Notes: generated by a model not told the origin, from the letters alone. A stretch of DNA of 64,000 bases from Calliopsis andreniformis (GCF_051401765.1 NC_135064.1:25022001-25086000); one strand, 5' to 3'. Positions 1 to 15,243 are shown, counted from the stretch's first letter. Numbers and translations: made by a program.

Positions 1-3000
1 CGATTCCTGAGGCTTTATCGAATTCGTTAGGTAAGCGGGTTGACGTTGCGCCCAAAGGGCCGCGCGATTGCACGGTCATACGGCACAGATTTAAAAGCGA
101 GTCCTTTTTTTGCGGTGATTCCTCTCATGCCACGCGTACATGCGCGCAGGTTCTGTCCTGGTAGCGGCGATCATGGGCGCGCTTCAGCGTCGAAAAGGGA
201 AAAAAAGAAACTATTCAGGGCCGTGGCTGGTAATTACCAGCTGCGAAACGAGGCGCCTTTGTGCCGTGCCGCCAGGTGGAATTCGCGAGAAGCCTCGGGT
301 TTCGAAGGACAGAGAAGATACCGTGATAGCGTACACGACGCACGCGGAGGAAGACGAATTTCCGAGCGGTTTCCTGCAGACACTCTGTGCTCGTGGACCG
401 TGTTTCATCAGGGAGCAAGGGGAAGGGTGTACACGGGGCATCCCGTGACCATCAGGCCGTGCAAGGGTGGGAACGAGGCGGAAAAAAAGGAGAAGGGAAA
501 GAGGCGAGGGAAAAGCAACAGTAACGTAGCGCCGCGGGCCAAAAACTGTCGCGATAATGAGATTTATGGGGCCCAAAAACGTGGTCGCGATTACCGCGGA
601 TAAGCCGAAACTTCGCGCCGCCCTTGCCCCAGCTCGTGTTGCCCGCTTTCTACGAAAGATTTTAATTTCGCTGGGCGAGAATGCCTTCCGAGAATCAATC
701 GGTTTTCACCTGCGCCCCGTGATTCTATCTGCGTTTCGTTCGTGCTCGGCTGGCGCTCCGTATTTCGGATTCACCGATGAACTCATTCGGCGTTTCCTTG
801 TCAGAACGTGTCATCGCGTCTCGCGGTAAAATTGGTATGTGTCGTCTGTTCTGGAATGTCTCATCGCCCGTTGAATTATTTGTACTGTTCTATTAACCCT
901 TTAACAGGTCATTTTTCATTGCGGCGGGACGCTAATGGAGTTCTGGCATCTGGATGGCCTTAGAGTATTATACGCTATTAGTATTACTCATGAAGATTCA
1001 TTTTGACATTTAGTCAAATGTATCGAGGCGAGAAATACACCTGTACATTTGTGAATATTACAAAATATTCGGATTTTGCATAATATCGAATACATCAGCT
1101 CTGGCAGGGAAAATGGAAGTTTATTCATTAATTATTTATTTGTTTACGGTAATAATAGAGAAAAAAAGAAACCTACGGGAAGTTGGTGTATTCATTAAAA
1201 AATATTAACATATATAAAAAATGACCTCTCATCAGCTCATTACAAGTTGCTCCAACAGCGAATCGACATAGCACCGCTTTAATCCGTTAATTGGGTCATC
1301 TCTCAGGCAGAAACATCCCGTGTGTGTTTAAAAATAATTGTAAGCAAATTAACTTGTTTCCCCCGCAGTGAATGCCGCGTACTTATAATGCACAGCTGTA
1401 TTTACTCCTTTGCACGAACGTAATTATTAAACTTTCGGGACGAGTTAATCCGTTCGCGCTCCAACTACCAGCATAACAAGTAGAGTGCCTAAAGGCGATC
1501 TACTCGAACGGTCAACACAGCGAAATTGTATCTTCCGGGCGGGCTGAGATAAAAACAAAACCGATCCTTTGAAGTTGCCTGTCAATATGCCCGAAGAACG
1601 CCCGGAGCGCAAGGAATCGACTCATTTTCTCCAGCTGTGGGGAGAAAAAAGGAGGAGCCTCAAAGGGGTAACAAAGCGATCGAATCCTCTTACCATGTAA
1701 AGCACCCTTGGAACATACGTAATATGATAACGCTCCCGAGAACCTACAACTTAATATCACTGGAGACGAATTAATCCTCAAGAAGGGGGCGATACTCCTC
1801 CGTCGAAGCATTTGTTAATTAAGAGGATCGCTCCCCTTTTGAGAGCCTTGAATAAACGAATCCCCTGGAAAATCGTCGTAAGTCTAAGAACACTTGCCGT
1901 GTCGCGTCGAGCAATTCATCGTGCCTTGCACTCCCCCGCGTTCGGGTCGTCGCGTCGGTCTGATACGTACGAGTGTACCTGTTAATATCGTTGGCATGGT
2001 TCGCGCTCGAATGAATAATTATTCCAGCGGACAAGGTTGAGTCGCGCGCGTAGATGATATCGTCGTGCAGCAGGCGGCTCGTTTTTGCTCGTCGGTGTCG
2101 TGACAGCACGGTTTAATCGTTTTTCTTGCCTCTAACGGCGGTACATCTACGCAATGGGCCTATTGTCTGCTCTAATGGGATGTGCAATAATTCATCGGTA
2201 CGTACGAGACGGTCTGCGCCGCGAGACCTGACTTGTAACCGCGGGAGGACCCGAGGGGAGAGAGGGTTCTCCTCTGGCGTAAGGGTAACGTGGCATTTGC
2301 TGGTGAACTGGCTACGGCGAAGAGATCAATTGACATTTCGGTGCAGCGTCGAGGCGTCGAGTATCGATTTCATCGATTGCGCAACGAGAGTCGTGACTCG
2401 GCGGAAGAGTGCGAAAATATTTCAACGTGCTCCGATCCGACACAATCCTCTTTTTCCCGCGAAATCTTTCCAGCCGTTGCGCAATCTCGGCTCACCTGCG
2501 GCGGTTACATCCCGACAAGTGCTCGCTCAAGAGTTTTCGATAAAGGCTACGTTAATTAATCCAGCGCTCTCGCTGGTTCTCTAACGAACGTTGCCTTCCA
2601 CGGCTCGAAGATAAGTGGTCGCCGTGTTGAAGGTTGCTATCAACGTCTCTGAGTATGCTTCTAATTCTGTCTACAGAGGCTGATTCTATGATAATTATAC
2701 GTCAGTCAAGGAGCAACGCTTTCGGAATGTGGCGAGCGTTCGAGAGGCAAGGCCAATAGCTGCAGCGTTCGTGGAGCTAGGGATTCGAGGAACGTGATCC
2801 ATAATACACCGCAACCACGCGATGCTCTTTCTGCAAAACGATCGTCGAAATGATCTCGTGTTCGACTTTCGTGGAGAAAATTGGGAACTGTTTTCGAAGA
2901 AATTGGGGGTATATTACTCGCCATTGATGCTTTCTTGGAACAGAGACAAGGTTTAAAAAATACAGGAATTGTAAGAGAAGGGAGTGGTCTTGGTTTCTTT

Positions 3001-3310
3001 AACGATCTAGGTCATCGGAGCAGAAATTTCAAGTACTTTATCTGGAAGGGACACTTGATCTAGAATGTCTGTAGTTCTAGCTTCAAGTTACAGCGAGGGA
3101 TGTGTTTATTCGCTTGAGAAAACGTTTGCGTGCTTGTTCGGAACGAGTGGTTAAGTAAAGAGGCCAGTTGACAGACTTTCGTACGTGAGATGCTATGTGG
3201 ATTATAAGCTAAAAGCAGAACCAAATGAAACGCTAACGTTCGTTTACCCGTTTCCATCATCGAGGAGGCATAGAATGAATCTATTATTTATTACCACAAG
3301 AACCAAGCGA
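1..3310. other. Non-coding DNA, no gene recognised
   Basis: Positions 1-830 are CpG-rich, with open frames on both strands at once (the longest, at 40-603, has 187 codons). None has a recognisable domain, and overlap in several frames points to few stop codons rather than to coding. Positions 900-1480 are AT-rich. TAG/GTAAGC at 28-36 looks like a splice donor but has nothing to tie it to a gene. Confidence 0.6.
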
Positions 3311-3395
3311 GGGGCTAGGTAGAGGGCTAGACCAAGGGCTAGACCAAGGGCCAGACCAAGGGCCAGACCAAGGGCCAGACCAAGGGCCAGACCAG
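3311..3395. repeat. 12-bp minisatellite, about 7 copies
   Basis: Six near-perfect tandem copies of GGGCYAGACCAA start at 3324, 3336, 3348, 3360, 3372 and 3384, preceded by a decayed copy from 3311. The first two full copies have T at the variable site and the rest have C, so the array probably grew from its right side. The minus strand reads as a Leu-Ala-Leu-Gly repeat, which is only a by-product of the 12-bp period. Confidence 0.93.
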
Positions 3396-6300
3396 GATGT
3401 ACCAGCGGGGGCGGAATGGACTGGTCATCATATGGAAAGACACCCTTGACCACCTCCTTGATCACCCCTAAGGGGATCTGGTCCAGGATGACCATCCTAG
3501 GTAGTCCCCAGGATCGCCAGGATCATCCGGACCCGCCGAAGACCCCGGCGCGAGTGAGACACTCATGCTTCTCCAGGATATTTATACCCCCTGACCAGAA
3601 GTGGGGCAACCAATGAAATCAGTTCCTAGGTGGTGGAAATTGCAAGATCAATCGAATGAAGGGCAAGTTTCAAAAAATTTACATTTTTCGGAAAATAATC
3701 ATCGTAACAGCAATTCCTATCATACATACTACTAAAAAGAATCATATACAATCATACGCGAAGATTATTAACAATTCATAATTGTTAATTAACTAGATAT
3801 AACGAAAGAAGCTCGCGATTTCTCCGGCTACACTATATTATATTTCGTTAATACTTCCATGTGGAGAACTTGTACAGCACACAATTTCTTCTGTGAAGTT
3901 ATATATGATCACTATCTTCGCCTACTTACACGGTCTTCGTCCTTCGCGTGTAAAGGATGGCTTCAGGATGAAAAGTGTCCCTATGCATGACCTAATACCT
4001 AATAGCGCCCATTTTGAACGCATGACAATGGCACGTAGTAGTACACACGCAGGTGTAGTCATTCGGTGTCGCTGCGGCTAGCAAGGCGGAACGGAGTCCC
4101 AGCGTCAATAGGCGCATTGAGAATAACCAGATCGTATATCAAAACGGTTTACGCGTCCCGGATCTCTCGAGATCTTGCTCCGCGAGCCCTTTCACCTCGT
4201 GACCAAGGTTGCGGGCTAGCGTTGCCCGGTCTGCTCGTTCATTTGTGCACCGACTTCGCGGTCTTCCATTCGACTGCCCTTTCAACTGTTCAAAGGTCTG
4301 ACTCGACGGTTACCGTGTCTTCTCCGCGGGGTCCTAGCACCTCGTGAATCCCTGTCCGCGATTGACCTGCGATTTAAGCACCTTTATTGAACGATCAGTG
4401 AAATAAGTGAACCGTATTTCACGCTCGACAGAGATTTAATCAGCTGATCACAATAGGAGTTTGGAACTCTGTTAGCTTTGAGAAAAGTGTACAAACCAGA
4501 GATCGAAAGTTTGGAATCACTTGGCATTTATTATTCGAATTGATATATTTATTTACTGAAATTTCCTTTACACCATATATGTTACCTAGGGTACTTGCAA
4601 TTATATTCGTGAGCTTTCAAAATACATACTTTATATATTACAATCCAGTCTAAGAATTAAGCTGACCGTAAATTAATATAGTCCTGTGCCAAATTCTCTT
4701 ATGGAAGCTATTCAGCAATAAAAAGTTTAGGAAAACAAGTAGTACCATGAAGAGGGAGGCACAAAGTGATCCTTTTACCCTGTCAGACAGTGTCCCCTGT
4801 CGACGTTTCTAGATGCGCCATGTCGTGGAAAATTCTGTCTTTTCGAATGCCAGTGAAGAGAAGCAGGCCTCAGCTGGACCGTCCTCTTTTTTCCTTGAGC
4901 TTTGATCAAAAGTCCCAATCAAGATTGATTGCTCGAGATGAAACGGAATCTATTTCGCGTTCGACGAGATTACGGGGTAACGCACGCCGAGTTGAATGCT
5001 AAATCGCCGCCGCTGCTACCGGTTGACGTTCACAGAGAGGTCGAGAAATGCTAACGAGCTGCGCCAGCCTCGGCCCGACAGCGCCCTCAAAGCTCTAAAT
5101 CCACGATTCACCAGCGCTGCACACTGTCCACCAGCTCCTTTTCCTTCTCCCGTTGGTCTCCTTCCGGTGAACGATCGTTTGCCGGCCGTTCGCCTGAAAT
5201 TCGCTGCTGTCCTCGTCCCTGCAACACGCTAAGCCGGTTAGGAACGAAGATTCCCCGATTCGATGAATCTACCTCTCGGGGAGACTGTCAGCCGGAATGG
5301 AACAAAGGATCCTAGCTCGCGGCTGCTCAGGACGTCCGTTCTTGCCCTGGAAATGGGATTCGAAGATATCTGGAGGGAGCGTTAGATACAAGAGAGAACT
5401 GGCTAGAGTTCAGGTTTTGTATCTTAATGCAGTGTGTGGACTGTGAATGAATTGGTCATTGACTTTGGTCACTTTGTTACTATGTTTTGCAAGCAAACAA
5501 TGCAGAGGGATCCTCATTCCTAACGCACAGTTAGCTTCTTCCAGTGACTTCAGGAGCATAAGTATCTACACAGTCTGTCGACGATTGCAAATTCCGTTTA
5601 AAAATTTATGATATAGCGCATGGACTGGAGGACTGTGAGACTGTAAGACAAGAGGTCTGCAGTAACTGTTCCTTATAGTCTCTCGAAGTAACGCTTGACT
5701 GGAGGGTCACGGGAAGAAACATGTCGAGATTCGAGCACCCCAGCAGGCGGAACGAAGTAGCACTTGCTCTGTTCGATTAATCTGGCTAGAAAGATCGCAA
5801 GGTTGCAGTTTCTCATAAAGTATGAATTACACCGAGATTATCGGTTATTTACGACATACGTCGAGGAGTTCCGACTCTCTCCGTGTAAATTCCTAGATGG
5901 ACGTCGCTCTTCCCGTTTTTCGCTCCCCGGACTTCCGCAAGCGATTTCTCGTGAGTTATTCATTCTGCAGGGAACACGCGTAGCAAGCGTTCCAGTGGGA
6001 AAAACGAGAAGTTTGCGCAACAAGTATTTCAACTCTCGATCATGCACCATATCATGGTGTTAATTACTTAGAAGGTTTTGAAAGTACAAAATGTAAACTC
6101 AAGCTTCCGCCTTGCAATATCTGAAGCACAGTTGCGCTGCTAAAAGTCATCAATTATCACGATATTTTTTATAATAATTCAATATTACTTAAAAAAATTA
6201 CTATAACTGTAGAAAAATGGTTATGATAGTGTTTAAAAAAAAAAGAGAGAGAATGTTTACTCTAAACATGATTTCAAAATTGTAATGTCCGCAGTTTTAA

Positions 6301-9300
6301 ATTCGCATTTAAAATGAATATATTAATTTTAATAGCCACAGGATAATTCATGAATTTCTTACTCACTAACCCATGTATTCAAGCTCTGAAAGTACATATA
6401 CAGTCGTATATCGGCGCCAATTCGATCGAGAACGGAAACTAATTCGAGGGAGTCGATTCTCGTAGCCGACTTCCGTGAAAAACCGTGCTCCAGGGTGTTC
6501 TGCATTATTCGAGCTATCTCGACGATAAATATCGGCTGGTGCATTGGCAAGCCCGTGGCGAAGTGCATGTACCCTGCACTACCGGCCCTGGCACGGGAAT
6601 ATTTACACGGCGATTCGATTTATCGCGCTCCACGCCGCCCACCCTCGCCTCGCCCCCTACCCCGTCGCCGTCGTTCGCGCGAAAATTGAAATATATTTCC
6701 CGCAAAGCCGGCCGATTTTATTGTCCAATTCCATCGAACTTCATCCTTCGGTGCACCGCTGCTCGCTGCGTGTTGCCGCGCTTCATCGTAGCTGCATGTA
6801 AACGCATCAGCGGGAGAGAGGGAATCGAGTGAGCCGTCGCGTATGCAATAGAGCTTTGACGAGACGGCAACTGCATCCTTTCCAGGATGTGCAATACGGC
6901 TCGACTGGTTTTCGACCGAATGCGCGCTAGGATTTGCCTCACTCTTCCGCAACTTCGATATTTTGCACCTCCTTCTTTGCAACGTACGCGCTGAGATGCA
7001 ACTATGTACTCGAGGGATGAAGTTCGAAGCTGGGTAAACTCTGTGCCCCCTTGGCTCCACTGGTATTAACTTTTTTTGCAGGTGCTCTGGTCGTATCGTG
7101 TTTCGAGGTTTCAGATAGAGTTGCAATTCTCGATTAACCTTGGACCTTCTCTGTTCTCTGTCTCCCCAGAAAAAAAGAAGGAACTTTTGCGTATAGAAAA
7201 GACGTAAGGTTTATTGTATGGTTCAAGAATCGATAAGTATCAGCTTCAATGTGCATTCTCTAAGAACTTATATAGTCATCACTGGTATCGGTATCAGCTT
7301 AAGGACTCCAGCTGCACTTTGCCAGCGCATTGCACATACGTCAGCAGGAGCATTTACTTTTACGAGTATTACTCTATCCCATCCAGAAGGTACTTGGCTA
7401 TCAAATTAACCGATGCCTGTAAACCACGCGTCGAGCTCTATCCCATCGCTGTCTGCAGCGGGAGGGAAAAGTTCGCATGGATTAATCGTCGAGGCGTTGA
7501 AAAGAGACGTCGATCGCTGTACGCGCTTGTTGTGCGCGCGCGTCGCTTCTAAACGAACGCCATCGTTCTGGCTTAATGGCGACGGCTCGTTTACGTGGCT
7601 CCGGCAAAGTCGTATTCGTCTGGAGAGACTCGACATCGCGGCAGAAGATACTCGGTCGAAAAGGCGACGCGGCGCGAGATAAACGGCGGGCGCATTCGTA
7701 TTTGCTGTCGCGTCGACAAAGCTGCCGCGGTCTCTGACTGCATTCGGTGATCAATGGATACGCCTCGACAATGCTCGTCCTTGCGGTATTGCGTTATGTA
7801 TTACGCTCTGCCGCTTACGGAAAGCCTGTATGAATATCACTCTATGGCAGATTCCACGACGCGAGAACAGCGCTTTCGGTTGGCCGCGGATGAATGCCGC
7901 TGCTTGTCCCTTGGATGCGTCACGAAGTAAATTATTCGAAACGATAAATTAAAATTGCGAAGTGTGAATAATATTGTGCAGTATTTTGTGACTTAAGCCT
8001 CTTGATTTTTTTTTTTTTTTCGTATCTGTGGTTGATTCGATTGGAATAATTCTTTAGATGCATAGTGAATGAGAAGATCGTGTCTCATTCATGTGAAAAA
8101 ATGTCACAAGTTAGGAATTTTCAATTTTCATGCAATTACATGGCCAATTTGAAACAATAGATTTTTGAATGAATTTTACCTACCATATGCTTTCCAATGC
8201 TGCAATTAACACGTTGAGAGACACGCCAGTTTCACATGCCCTTTCACTCGGGCCAAATTATTGCACTTTTTTTGCACGAAATTATCAAAATGGACTTCGT
8301 GAAAAATTCAGTGTGGATTATCAATGTTCCACATGGAATTCATCATATTAAATAATTTCATATATAGAAATTTTCTTTTCGCTCTTTTTCAGAATTTGAT
8401 ACATTCGACTTATCACTGTTTTCTCACCAGAATACCTGCACTTGTAGAAAGAAGAGTAATGAACTTCGAATACTAAACAAAAAGTGTATAAAATTTATTG
8501 CACGCTACAGAATGGCAGATTAAAAGACACTGATTTAATACTAATTGGGTTTCCATCGATAAAGTGAGCAGAGCAACGTCTGTGTAAACGCGGAGGACTG
8601 CACGTACTAGCGTGTGCACGTACACCACGCGTGAATGCACCCTGGTGTACGCACGTCATCTCGAAACAAAACGCATCGCCGTCGACTCGACGTGTCGCGC
8701 GGTCGAATTGTAACCGTGAAATGCACGCGACCGCTGCAGCTTATGTCGCCCCGGTAGCTTGCTGTAGATTATGAACGCGCGTACCGCGTTTGCGGGCTCG
8801 ATGAATTCAGCCTTGGACAATAAATGCCGCGCTTTGTACGCCGACGAAACAAAGATATATTCACAGGAGGAACGCGGACGATTTTATTTGAAACGCGAGT
8901 CTGAATAAACGAGGATTGTTGAAGTCGCGATTCAGAATGACACGAATGAATCAGCTTGTGTACTGATTGAATCGTTTGCGCTGCAACCTTCTACCTTGTG
9001 GAAGAAGAGAGATTTAGTGGACGCTGAAATTTTCTTGCATTTTTCATTCATAGTGAAACGTGGTTCATTAACTGTATTTCTTTGGGCGGGCGTTATTGGA
9101 AATCGAGTCCAAATTGTGGCGCAAGTGTTATTGTATTCGGTTCCAAATGTTTCCAATTTTATTTTAAATTGGATATTTGAATTTTCTTAATTTAGCAATT
9201 TTGAAATTGCCCGAGCTAAAGAAATGGAAAAATGTGCGAGACGTCACTCGTGATTATAACTTGTGGCAAAAATCGCAACTATTGTTGACATTGCTGGAGT

Positions 9301-12300
9301 AATAATCCAAAGTAAAGCGCGTATTTGTTTCATTCGGTTATTGATCGCCAGCAAGGATAACGAAAAAGCGAAATCTGTTACTGTACAGTCTCACAAGCGA
9401 TAAACAGAGCATAGGTACTCGAAAGACGGATGGAAACAGAGTACGCATCGTACTTCTTCTATCTCGTGAATAACGGTTCACCGCATGGAGAATCTAGGAT
9501 TGTACGCACAATATAACTTGCCTCTGAGCGATGGAGGGATATCTGTAACTGTGAATAAGGTTGATGGCCTGTGTATTTTTAATTCGCTTTAAAAAATGTT
9601 GGATCCTACACAGACTGCTTTCACATTCATTTTTACAATCGAGGGATCAGCAAGTGTAGACTCTGTACAACAAATATAATTCATTGAGATAAATTAAAAG
9701 AGCACTGATTGAGTCTCGCTGTCGCCTACAGATCCAGGCCAAATCACTTTCAATTAAAATAAAATAATGATAATTATGACAGGGGATACATGTAAATAAG
9801 TAGTTTCTTTTTAAAACTATTGAGTATTCGACAGCTTCAGTGACCTCGAGATTGCTGTGCACGGTGATGTAAGTGATGCGCTACCATACTTGTTCAGATT
9901 ATGTAGGTGTACTATTCCTTTGATGCGAGGGGCAAAGACCCAACATCGCGTGGAAACAGCCCGAGCATCCTAGTGAGCATGAATTATAGAGGATGAGTGC
10001 TTCGGGGTCCTTTCCGTAGTGTCATATTACATCTCTGCTTTCACTCTGCACTTCTCTAAACACTCGCTTCACTCGGATTTTTAGCTGCAAGGCGATGCAG
10101 AATTCCCTCTCCCGACGAAAATTTAGTCGGTGCGTCATGTAGTCACGCGTGCGTCATTATTGAAGTTTCATGTATACTCGATGCAATTCGACTTAATTCA
10201 GCACTAAAATAAATTCGAAATAATATTCCTAAAGTCCTCATTACTTTCTAATCTACTATTGATCTATCGGCCAAATTTACTTTCACTCTGTCTTCTTCAC
10301 ATCTACACAAAAAATATTTTAGGTATGATTAAGAATTCCGAAAGCATTACAGTTTTAACGTTCACTACTAAAATCAGTATTCTGTTTGGCGTGGGATGAA
10401 AGGGGCAGATGAAACCAGAGCAAGAGTGAAAATAATTAAATCAAAAGCATCGGTAGCATCATTTCATTCTCTTTCCATCCGTCGAGCGCCTAGCTGAACA
10501 CCACCCTCTTCCGATGTCCGTATAAAACAGGCAACGTCAAGGGAAGAAGCGAGTATATTGATGAGAGAGAGAGGCTCCTGCACAGTAGCATAATGTACAA
10601 GTCGTGAACAAAGGGTGCGCGATAAACAATTCCGGTTCCGCAGGCACGCGAACACATTTTCCACGTAATGGTAACTCGCACCGTTCTGGCGTAAGCAACA
10701 ATAAGGTGAAGCAAGTAGCGGGACGCGTAGTCATCTATTCAGGATTCACGTGCCGCGAACACGGCCGTTTACATTTTAATACTTACGCTGTTCACGGCAA
10801 AATGAATTTCCACGTTTACGCCAGCTTGAACGAATTAGATTGCACGGTACCCTTTGCATCCCTACGTTCTTCCGTAACTCCTGTTTTGTCCAATTATAAA
10901 ACGAGCTATTTCTTTCGTCGTCGGTGTTTGAAAAATGCAACGTTCCTCGGTGTAAAGGATTTTATTTCAAGATTGGTGTACTTTATTGAAATTGCGTAAT
11001 AAGTTAATACAGTTTAGTCACTTTCTTTTGATCCCTCGAGAACGAAGCATTTACATTTCCAGAAATACTATGCAAATGAAAATGGAAAATATATCATTAG
11101 GAAGCTTGTATTTTTTAAATCATCTATTATTTTAATGTTGTTGAAAGTGTATTAAGAAAACTTCTCTTAAATAGAACTGAATGAAAATTCATACAATGCT
11201 CAGGCATCGTTCTCAAGGGATTAAAGTCATATCACGAAGATCGCTATTTACATTGCCATCCTCTTTGTTGCAGGTGAGCACACTAAATTGCGAGCAAATA
11301 ATCTTGCCAATGCCGTCTGACTGAAGCGCTGTAACAGGTAACGTGTCAGTTCAAAAGCCAGTACCCTATCGATTATACCTACACGATACACGGCTCGAAT
11401 GTACAGATTTCCTCTGTTTCAACTCTGTAGGCTCGATACTCTGTCTGTAGGCTCGATTTACACACGAAAACACAAACTACCTCTTTGTGAATTCAAACGG
11501 TTGACCAAATCTCTGATTCCGCCACACAAATAAGCGCGTATCTGTTTGTTTGCATAACGTATTCTATTTGTACTTCAAATAATCCTACTAAGTTTCGTTT
11601 TTGGTCCAGTTCATTTCGTAGAGGTCCCATGCTTTTCACTGTGACTTAGTCCACATGGAGAAATGGCTGAGATTTTCATATTCTTGGAATTTAGCTTTAA
11701 AGCATTCTTGAATAGATTTCTAGATAAATATGGTACATGGTGGTATAATTTGCTAGAGGATGCTATCATTTTTCTCCCGAGTAATCTACTCTGTAGTAGG
11801 ATATAAATTCCACCGATACCTTGATAATTCCATAAATCCACAAAAATCGTCGACACTAGAGTTTTTATTGTTCTAGAGAAGCTCTTCAGCGTTCTCTAGA
11901 CTGGGCGCTAGTCTATCTCGCTAGTACGGTTCGACAACTTTGCTTTTAACGGAGTCGACTTTCATTGAGCGCACTTTCAGTCAACTTGCTCGAGGAAACT
12001 CGAAACAGTTTCTTGATAAGTGGATGTCGTTTCGCGGAGTAAAGTTTAATCAGCAAAGATAAGGAGCGCAATTACTCTCCACGACTCTCGAACGTGGAGA
12101 TACGCCTCGCGAAACGAATTCAGCTTGTTTCCCGACGACGTGACATCGCGCTAAAGTGATCGTGTTCCATCTTGCGTGAAGACGTCGCGTTGGTGCTCGG
12201 GAATCAGAAAATTACGTCACGCGAAGATGATATCGACGGGTAAATTGAAACTGAAAGGAGCGACGAGTAATGAGACCACCTTCGCTATCCGGGGGAAGTG

Positions 12301-15243
12301 AAAGAAAACGTTTTCGTAACACTCAATTCAATTGATCATTCCCCTCTCGATGGTTGCATAAGAAGCATGTGAAGCATCTTAGACGGTTTGTTCGATGGCT
12401 CGCAATTCTGTACAAAAGCTATTCTCTGAAAGTGGAGTTATTAACTCGAGACGGGTTAGTTTTCTCGCGATCCTTGGCTATGCTCTGAAAATAAATCTCA
12501 TGGCGAATACTCCGCATTGCTGCTACATAATAAAGTTTTCCCTGCATTTATATGGCCGGAAGCCATCCAGCATCCAGGAAACAAATTAATACCTGTTGCG
12601 GATACAGATCGATGTAAATGTTTCAATTTGCAATGGAAATCTTATGCAGATTTTAATTTTATAAAAATATGTTTCGATTCCCTAATGGATGGCGATGATT
12701 AAAAGCTGCCTTCTGAATCATTAAAAAGGCTCAAATATCCAGTTCTACGACAATTATCAGCATCGATGGCGAAACCTGTCAGTTGCAGCGTTAATTAAAT
12801 AGTAATTTGAAGCTCTCCTAACTTGTGCAGCGGAGTCTGTATAGAGGATCCCATCAAGGCAATACCTCTGCTGCATAAGAAAATCAAAGGATTCATAATT
12901 GAATCACGTTGCAATTGTAAATATTACATATTTTAATTGCTTTCATTGTAATCATATTACAACTCCAAGAAAGTTGCATCTATGTACTTCACAGCACCCG
13001 AGATGCTCCATTTACGTTTCTTATCAGGTCATTGAATTTCATTCCCTTAACGAGAAGGTGGCCGTGGCCCTAACGAAGCGGAATATGCCTAAAACCTCGA
13101 GATTCTTCGCGCTGATCCTTAATTGGATGCACCTTTAGTGCAGAATCGGCGGCATTGCCTGGAGAGGTTGTACCGTGTTAATGGAGCCCTGTTGGCTCGC
13201 CGACGGAGAAATCGCAAATTAGCGCGATCTCGTATTATCCTCGAAGTGGCCGGTTGTTTATTCGTTTCGAATTCGTTCCAGCATGCATCCGTCTTCAAGT
13301 TACGTAAACCGTTTCACCTGGCGCCCCCCTCTGAGATCGATTTATTAAAATAACGCGACTCGGTCATCGACGATTTATTAGCGGCCGTCGTCTTCGACTG
13401 TAATTTACATAACGAAGCGGAAGAAGGCACCAGCGTAACCAACTAACCAACTGTTTATCCTCGGAGCATTGAATATTAATTTAATTTATTCTACAACTAA
13501 TATTACAAACTTGTTCCCTCGCTCGGGTTACGATCTTCTTCAAACTTGAGCCCCGCTCAATATAGCCTGAGCCAACACAAGGGACCACCCTTCAACTCCA
13601 AGAACCCTCTCTGCCCTGTCATCAGCGGTTTCAGAGGCTACCTAAAATCGTAGCTCCCCACCGAATAGCCAATAGCAGTCTTAGCTGGTTAACACCGAAA
13701 AGCGAGCGCGCATTGTTCCAAGCATCGGTGGTGACAGGCCATCGTTCGAGGAGCAAACAGCCAAAGAGGGTGGCCTGAAAAGGGGGTCCAGCGAGAAGGG
13801 AAAAGCTGTAGACGAATGTTGATTAAATATGGGCCCTGGCTGGGCCAATTCGTTCGCAGGGGTAAATGCCGCCAGTGGCGTTCCCCATTCAGACGCGATT
13901 CGTGCGATTCTATAGGAGGCCTTAAGCGGGTTAAATATTCAAGGCACGCGCAGCTGCTGGCATCCGTGTGCTGCACGTATGTCGTTCGTCTTATCGTATC
14001 CCCAAAAACAACTCGTCCCATGTGACCAACCGATTACTCGCCCAGTGGCCCGCCTGTTCCACCGCGGGATTCTTCGCGGTCACGTACAGCCTCCACTGTA
14101 TTGAAATCTATGCTGAACCTATGGACACGGAAGTTTCGAGGACCGCGATCAAACATTTGCCGCGCCTGTTAGAGTCGATTGAACGGTATTAAGACGTTAA
14201 TGCGTCTAAGCCTGGGCCCCTCGATCCACTCCAGCTGCTGGGCAAGCAAGGATGCATTTATGGTAATCGACGCGAGTACTTTAATTCCTCGGAGCTTAGT
14301 TTCCTATTAAGCGACCCGGTCTACGTAAGAACGAGCTAATAAGCTTGCCCGTTGCGCCGATGAAAGCTGTAATAATGCCACGGAAGGCATGAACTGGTTT
14401 TCTGCGGAAGGAACAAGGAGGAAAAGTAAATGGGATACTGTAACTTTAGAGCGAGATCACGGGAGTACGAACGTCCGACTCCATTGTATGGGTTTTTAAA
14501 CTGGTTCTGGCGTTACTCGAGGGATTCGCGGGGTTTCCGTGAAACTTGACGCGACCGTATTTTGCTCGTTACACACAATTTGGTATCGAAAGAGCGCCAT
14601 TGGACGTTTACAACCGTATCTCGAGGCAACGTCGGCGCAGTTCGGAATGTTTTAGCTCTTGCGTTACGAGGGAACGTATAAGATATGCGCGGTGTACCTG
14701 CGTCCCGATCGCTTGCTCTAAGATTGATCAGAAAGGGACAGAGGGAAAGGGAATTAATTCCGAAGGCGAAGTCGCGGGGCGCGTGCATTTTTGACGAGGC
14801 CAGAAATACGTAGGCGGTTGCACGATTCGGTATCTGCCGTTCGTACACACCTGGCCATCGAAGTGCACAGGTATAAAGCCGCTGGGTAAATGCTCCGAAA
14901 GTGTTGAACTTTCTTTGGCATTCCAATGAAGCGTTTCCAGGCTCTCTGATCAGAATGCAAAGGCCCTCGGAAAGCAGTATCGTCGTGAAATCGATAGCGT
15001 AGTTTGTGCGCGTTCCTACTTCGGGACGGACGTGAAAATTAAGCACCTTCTCTTTCTTTGCGTTCTTTCCCCCGATTTGCATTTCGCATTTCGTCTTTTA
15101 AGATTCCTTTTTTATTCGCGCAGCTGCCGTCTGTAACTTTCTGAATTTTAAATATTATAGCGCGTTGACTTTGAACCTTCGCGAGTTCGTGAAGAATTAG
15201 AGCTTCGTCTATTTGAAGATTTGACAATTTAAGAATACTTGTG
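3396..15243. other. Non-coding DNA, no gene recognised
   Basis: No protein domain, RNA gene or complete transposon is recognisable. GC-rich patches occur at 3410-3560, 4160-4350 and 6600-6800, the last open on both strands. AT-rich stretches lie at 6150-6330, 7940-8540 and 11040-11170. Positions 8006-8020 are a run of 15 T. Positions 8614-8654 can fold into a 12-bp stem with a 2-nt bulge. A 13-bp word (CTGTAGGCTCGAT) is repeated 19 bp apart near 11425-11456. Confidence 0.6.

Noticed and set aside
40..603. 187-codon open frame at the window start
   Set aside because: Other frames on both strands are open over the same CpG-rich stretch, and no domain or coding-like pattern is visible.
3244..3495. 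Leu-Ala-Leu-Gly repeat protein
   Set aside because: It is an artefact of translating a 12-bp minisatellite.
6620..7126. 168-codon minus-strand frame
   Set aside because: The Arg-rich, low-complexity translation overlaps several other open frames in a GC-rich patch; this fits stop-poor DNA, not a gene.
11274..11279. Strong donor-like CAG/GTGAGC as a 5'UTR exon end
   Set aside because: It is a consensus word only; several equal candidates exist upstream and nothing links it to the acceptor at 34010.
11872..11900. Perfect 9-bp stem TCTAGAGAA/TTCTCTAGA
   Set aside because: Its frequency is at chance level for short loops in this window.
14513..15082. 189-codon minus-strand frame
   Set aside because: It shows no recognisable domain and overlaps an 82-codon frame on the other strand.
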